Of a stretch of 64,000 bases of DNA, positions 62,880-64,000 are shown in pieces (positions within the stretch are counted from its first letter, which is position 1; every line of letters begins with the position of its first letter). The stretch lies in NCBI GenBank assembly GCA_001464035.1, contig LNEC01000019.1, positions 248,001 to 312,000 on the forward strand, given 5' to 3'. The translations under genes and the position numbers were made by a program. The notes beneath the pieces are model-generated. The model searched no databases and was not told where the DNA came from. It saw only the letters and a program-made list of their open reading frames with translations. This DNA is from Bradyrhizobiaceae bacterium Ga0074131 (GTDB taxonomy: Bacteria > Pseudomonadota > Alphaproteobacteria > Rhizobiales > Xanthobacteraceae).

Positions 62880-62994
62880 GAAGCCCTCGCGGACATATGC
62901 GGAAGCGGCGCAGGGATAGCGAGTTTCAGGCAAATCTCCAACGGCTCTCGTCGTCCCGGCGAACACTGGGATCGACGTTCGAGCGTCGGACCAC

Positions 62995-63023
62995 TAAAAA
63001 ACGGCCGGCAATGGGCCGGCCGT
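62995..63023 (-). terminator. Rho-independent terminator after trxA
   Basis: On the minus strand, stem ACGGCCGGC / GCCGGCCGT with a five-base loop, followed by TTTTTT. It is 28 bases after the trxA stop. Confidence 0.85.
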
Positions 63024-63050
63024 CGTAACCAGATTGTCTTGGGACGCTGC

Positions 63051-63371
63051 TCAGACCGCGGCGGAGATCCACTGCTGCAGCTTCGCCTTCGGCGCGGCGC
63101 CGACCTGGCGAGAGGCCATCTCGCCGCCCTTGAAGATCATCAGCGTCGGGATCGACATCACGCCGTATTTCGACGCCGTCTTCGGGCTTTCGTCGACGTT
63201 CAGCTTCACGATCTTGACCTTGTCGCCCATCGCGCCGGAAATCTCGTCGAGCGCGGGCGCGATCATCCGGCAGGGGCCGCACCATTCGGCCCAGAAATCG
63301 ACCACCACCGGGCCGGTCGCCTTGAGCACTTCGGCTTCGAAATCGGCGTCAGAAACCTTGCCAACGGCCAT
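63051..63371 (-). CDS. trxA: Thioredoxin
   Basis: 106 residues from the ATG at 63371, with GAGG upstream. General protein disulfide reductase. Active site WCGPC at 30-34 in VVVDFWAEWCGPCRMIAPAL, and the cis-proline segment MSIPTLMIFKGGE. The frame extends to 63428 without similarity. It follows addA at 88 bases, the common alphaproteobacterial order addB-addA-trxA. Confidence 0.97.
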   Translation of the reverse strand: MAVGKVSDADFEAEVLKATGPVVVDFWAEWCGPCRMIAPALDEISGAMGDKVKIVKLNVDESPKTASKYGVMSIPTLMIFKGGEMASRQVGAAPKAKLQQWISAAV

Positions 63372-63459
63372 GGGAATACCTCGTTCGGGTTGGGAAAGAC
63401 GCGGCGAAAGAATCGCCGCCCGGATCATGCGATCAACCTATGAACGCGGTCTTGCCGGG

Positions 63460-64000
63460 TCAAGCTCGGTCATCCCCCTGGATAATGGCTGCCAGTTGCG
63501 CGTCCAGCGCAGGAGTGGAAATCTCCATTAACTCAGGGATTTCGGTCCAGAGCAGCGCTGCCCGGACCGGCAGCTGGGGATAAAGCTTCTGCAGGACCGC
63601 GCGGTAGAGCGCAAGCTGCCTGACATAGCCCGACGGCGCCCCTGCCCCCGCTGCCGGCGGGGCGTGATTCGTCTTGTAGTCGACGATCAGGACCTCGGTC
63701 GGGGTCGCCACCAGCCGGTCGATCTGTCCGGCGACCAGGGCAGGCGGCTGCCCCGGACGTTCCAGTCTGCCTGCGATCGAGACCTCGGCGCGGCTGCCGG
63801 GCGCGAATACCGGTGCAAAACGTGGATCATCGATCAGGACCAGCATGTTTTCAGCGAGCGCCGCACGGTCGTCCTCGGCCCAGTCGCCGGCGTTGCGGGC
63901 AAGATATCGCAGCGCCGCATGGCGGCGGTCCTCCGCCGCCATGCCGGGCAGGGATTGCAGCAGCCGGTGTACCAGGGTGCCGCGCAACAGCGCGCGCGCG
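63460..64000 (-). CDS. addA: AddA, double-strand break repair helicase-nuclease (C-terminal part, runs off window)
   Basis: Only the C-terminal ~180 residues are inside the window; the gene continues past base 64000. The visible part is the RecB-type nuclease domain, with RGTLVHRLLQSLPGMAAEDR, LVAGQIDRLVATPTEVLIVD and the nuclease motif VDYKTN, which holds the catalytic Asp and Lys. With AddB it resects broken ends for recombination. trxA lies downstream. Confidence 0.92.
   Translation of the reverse strand, partial: ARALLRGTLVHRLLQSLPGMAAEDRRHAALRYLARNAGDWAEDDRAALAENMLVLIDDPRFAPVFAPGSRAEVSIAGRLERPGQPPALVAGQIDRLVATPTEVLIVDYKTNHAPPAAGAGAPSGYVRQLALYRAVLQKLYPQLPVRAALLWTEIPELMEISTPALDAQLAAIIQGDDRA

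Overview
The window is high-GC chromosomal DNA of an alphaproteobacterium of the Bradyrhizobium / Nitrobacteraceae type. The evidence is the gene set (addA-trxA, purH with a heparinase and rsmB, tsaD-gpsA-EVE, hemD with a mitofilin-like gene and hemY, YggT-DUF167-folD), lineage-typical small secreted proteins, and short palindromic intergenic repeats of the kind common in Rhizobiales. Most genes are core metabolism or housekeeping. No rRNA operon, CRISPR array, prophage or large mobile island is present.

Layout. 1-4.5 kb (minus strand): purH (cut by the window edge), a higBA toxin-antitoxin pair with its operator, a heparinase II/III family protein and rsmB. 4.6-5.5 kb: a DUF1674 succinate dehydrogenase assembly factor and a membrane-anchored nuclease. 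5.7-8.3 kb (minus): an AraC regulator, a class D beta-lactamase and an L,D-transpeptidase, a cell-wall / beta-lactam themed trio. 8.5-18.5 kb: acs, topoisomerase IB, then tsaD-gpsA-EVE divergent from hemD-mitofilin-hemY. hemC, often placed between tsaD and hemD in related bacteria, is absent here. 18.6-24 kb: tRNA-Thr(CGT), a complete IS5-family (IS427-like) element expressed through a -1 frameshift, small hypothetical proteins, a polysaccharide deacetylase and two tandem secreted cysteine-rich proteins. 24-30.7 kb: an MFS transporter, a Tat-exported hydrolase, and a P450 / DUF5939 adenylate cyclase / TerB-like group. 30.8-36 kb: an SDR, a class I glutamine amidotransferase, an NTF2-like protein, an enoyl-CoA hydratase, tRNA-Ala(CGC) and the YggT-DUF167-folD operon.

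36-47 kb: ppa, a frameshifted GNAT pseudogene, an alpha/beta hydrolase with a DCC-family protein, a flavin amine oxidase, typA, a Crp/Fnr regulator divergent from a single-domain response regulator, PhoD, and an orphan TAXI-domain membrane protein. 47-58 kb: phhB, a YkvA-like protein, a quinone oxidoreductase divergent from a 2,4-dienoyl-CoA-reductase-like SDR, an IalB-like protein, rlmN, a PAP2 phosphatase, argG, a PhoA-type alkaline phosphatase, a TetR regulator with a likely operator, and a homocysteine S-methyltransferase. 58.5-64 kb (minus): an OmpA-family protein with a very long proline-rich region, small stress or enzyme genes, an FkbM methyltransferase, trxA and the 3' part of addA.

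The best leads are the AraC/OXA/transpeptidase cluster, the P450-cyclase-TerB group, the two-TM orphan TAXI protein, the hemC-less heme cluster, the DECR-like SDR lacking the usual catalytic Tyr, the GNAT pseudogene, and a dispersed intergenic repeat with an identical 18-base core at three loci. No large undescribed system could be shown from sequence alone.
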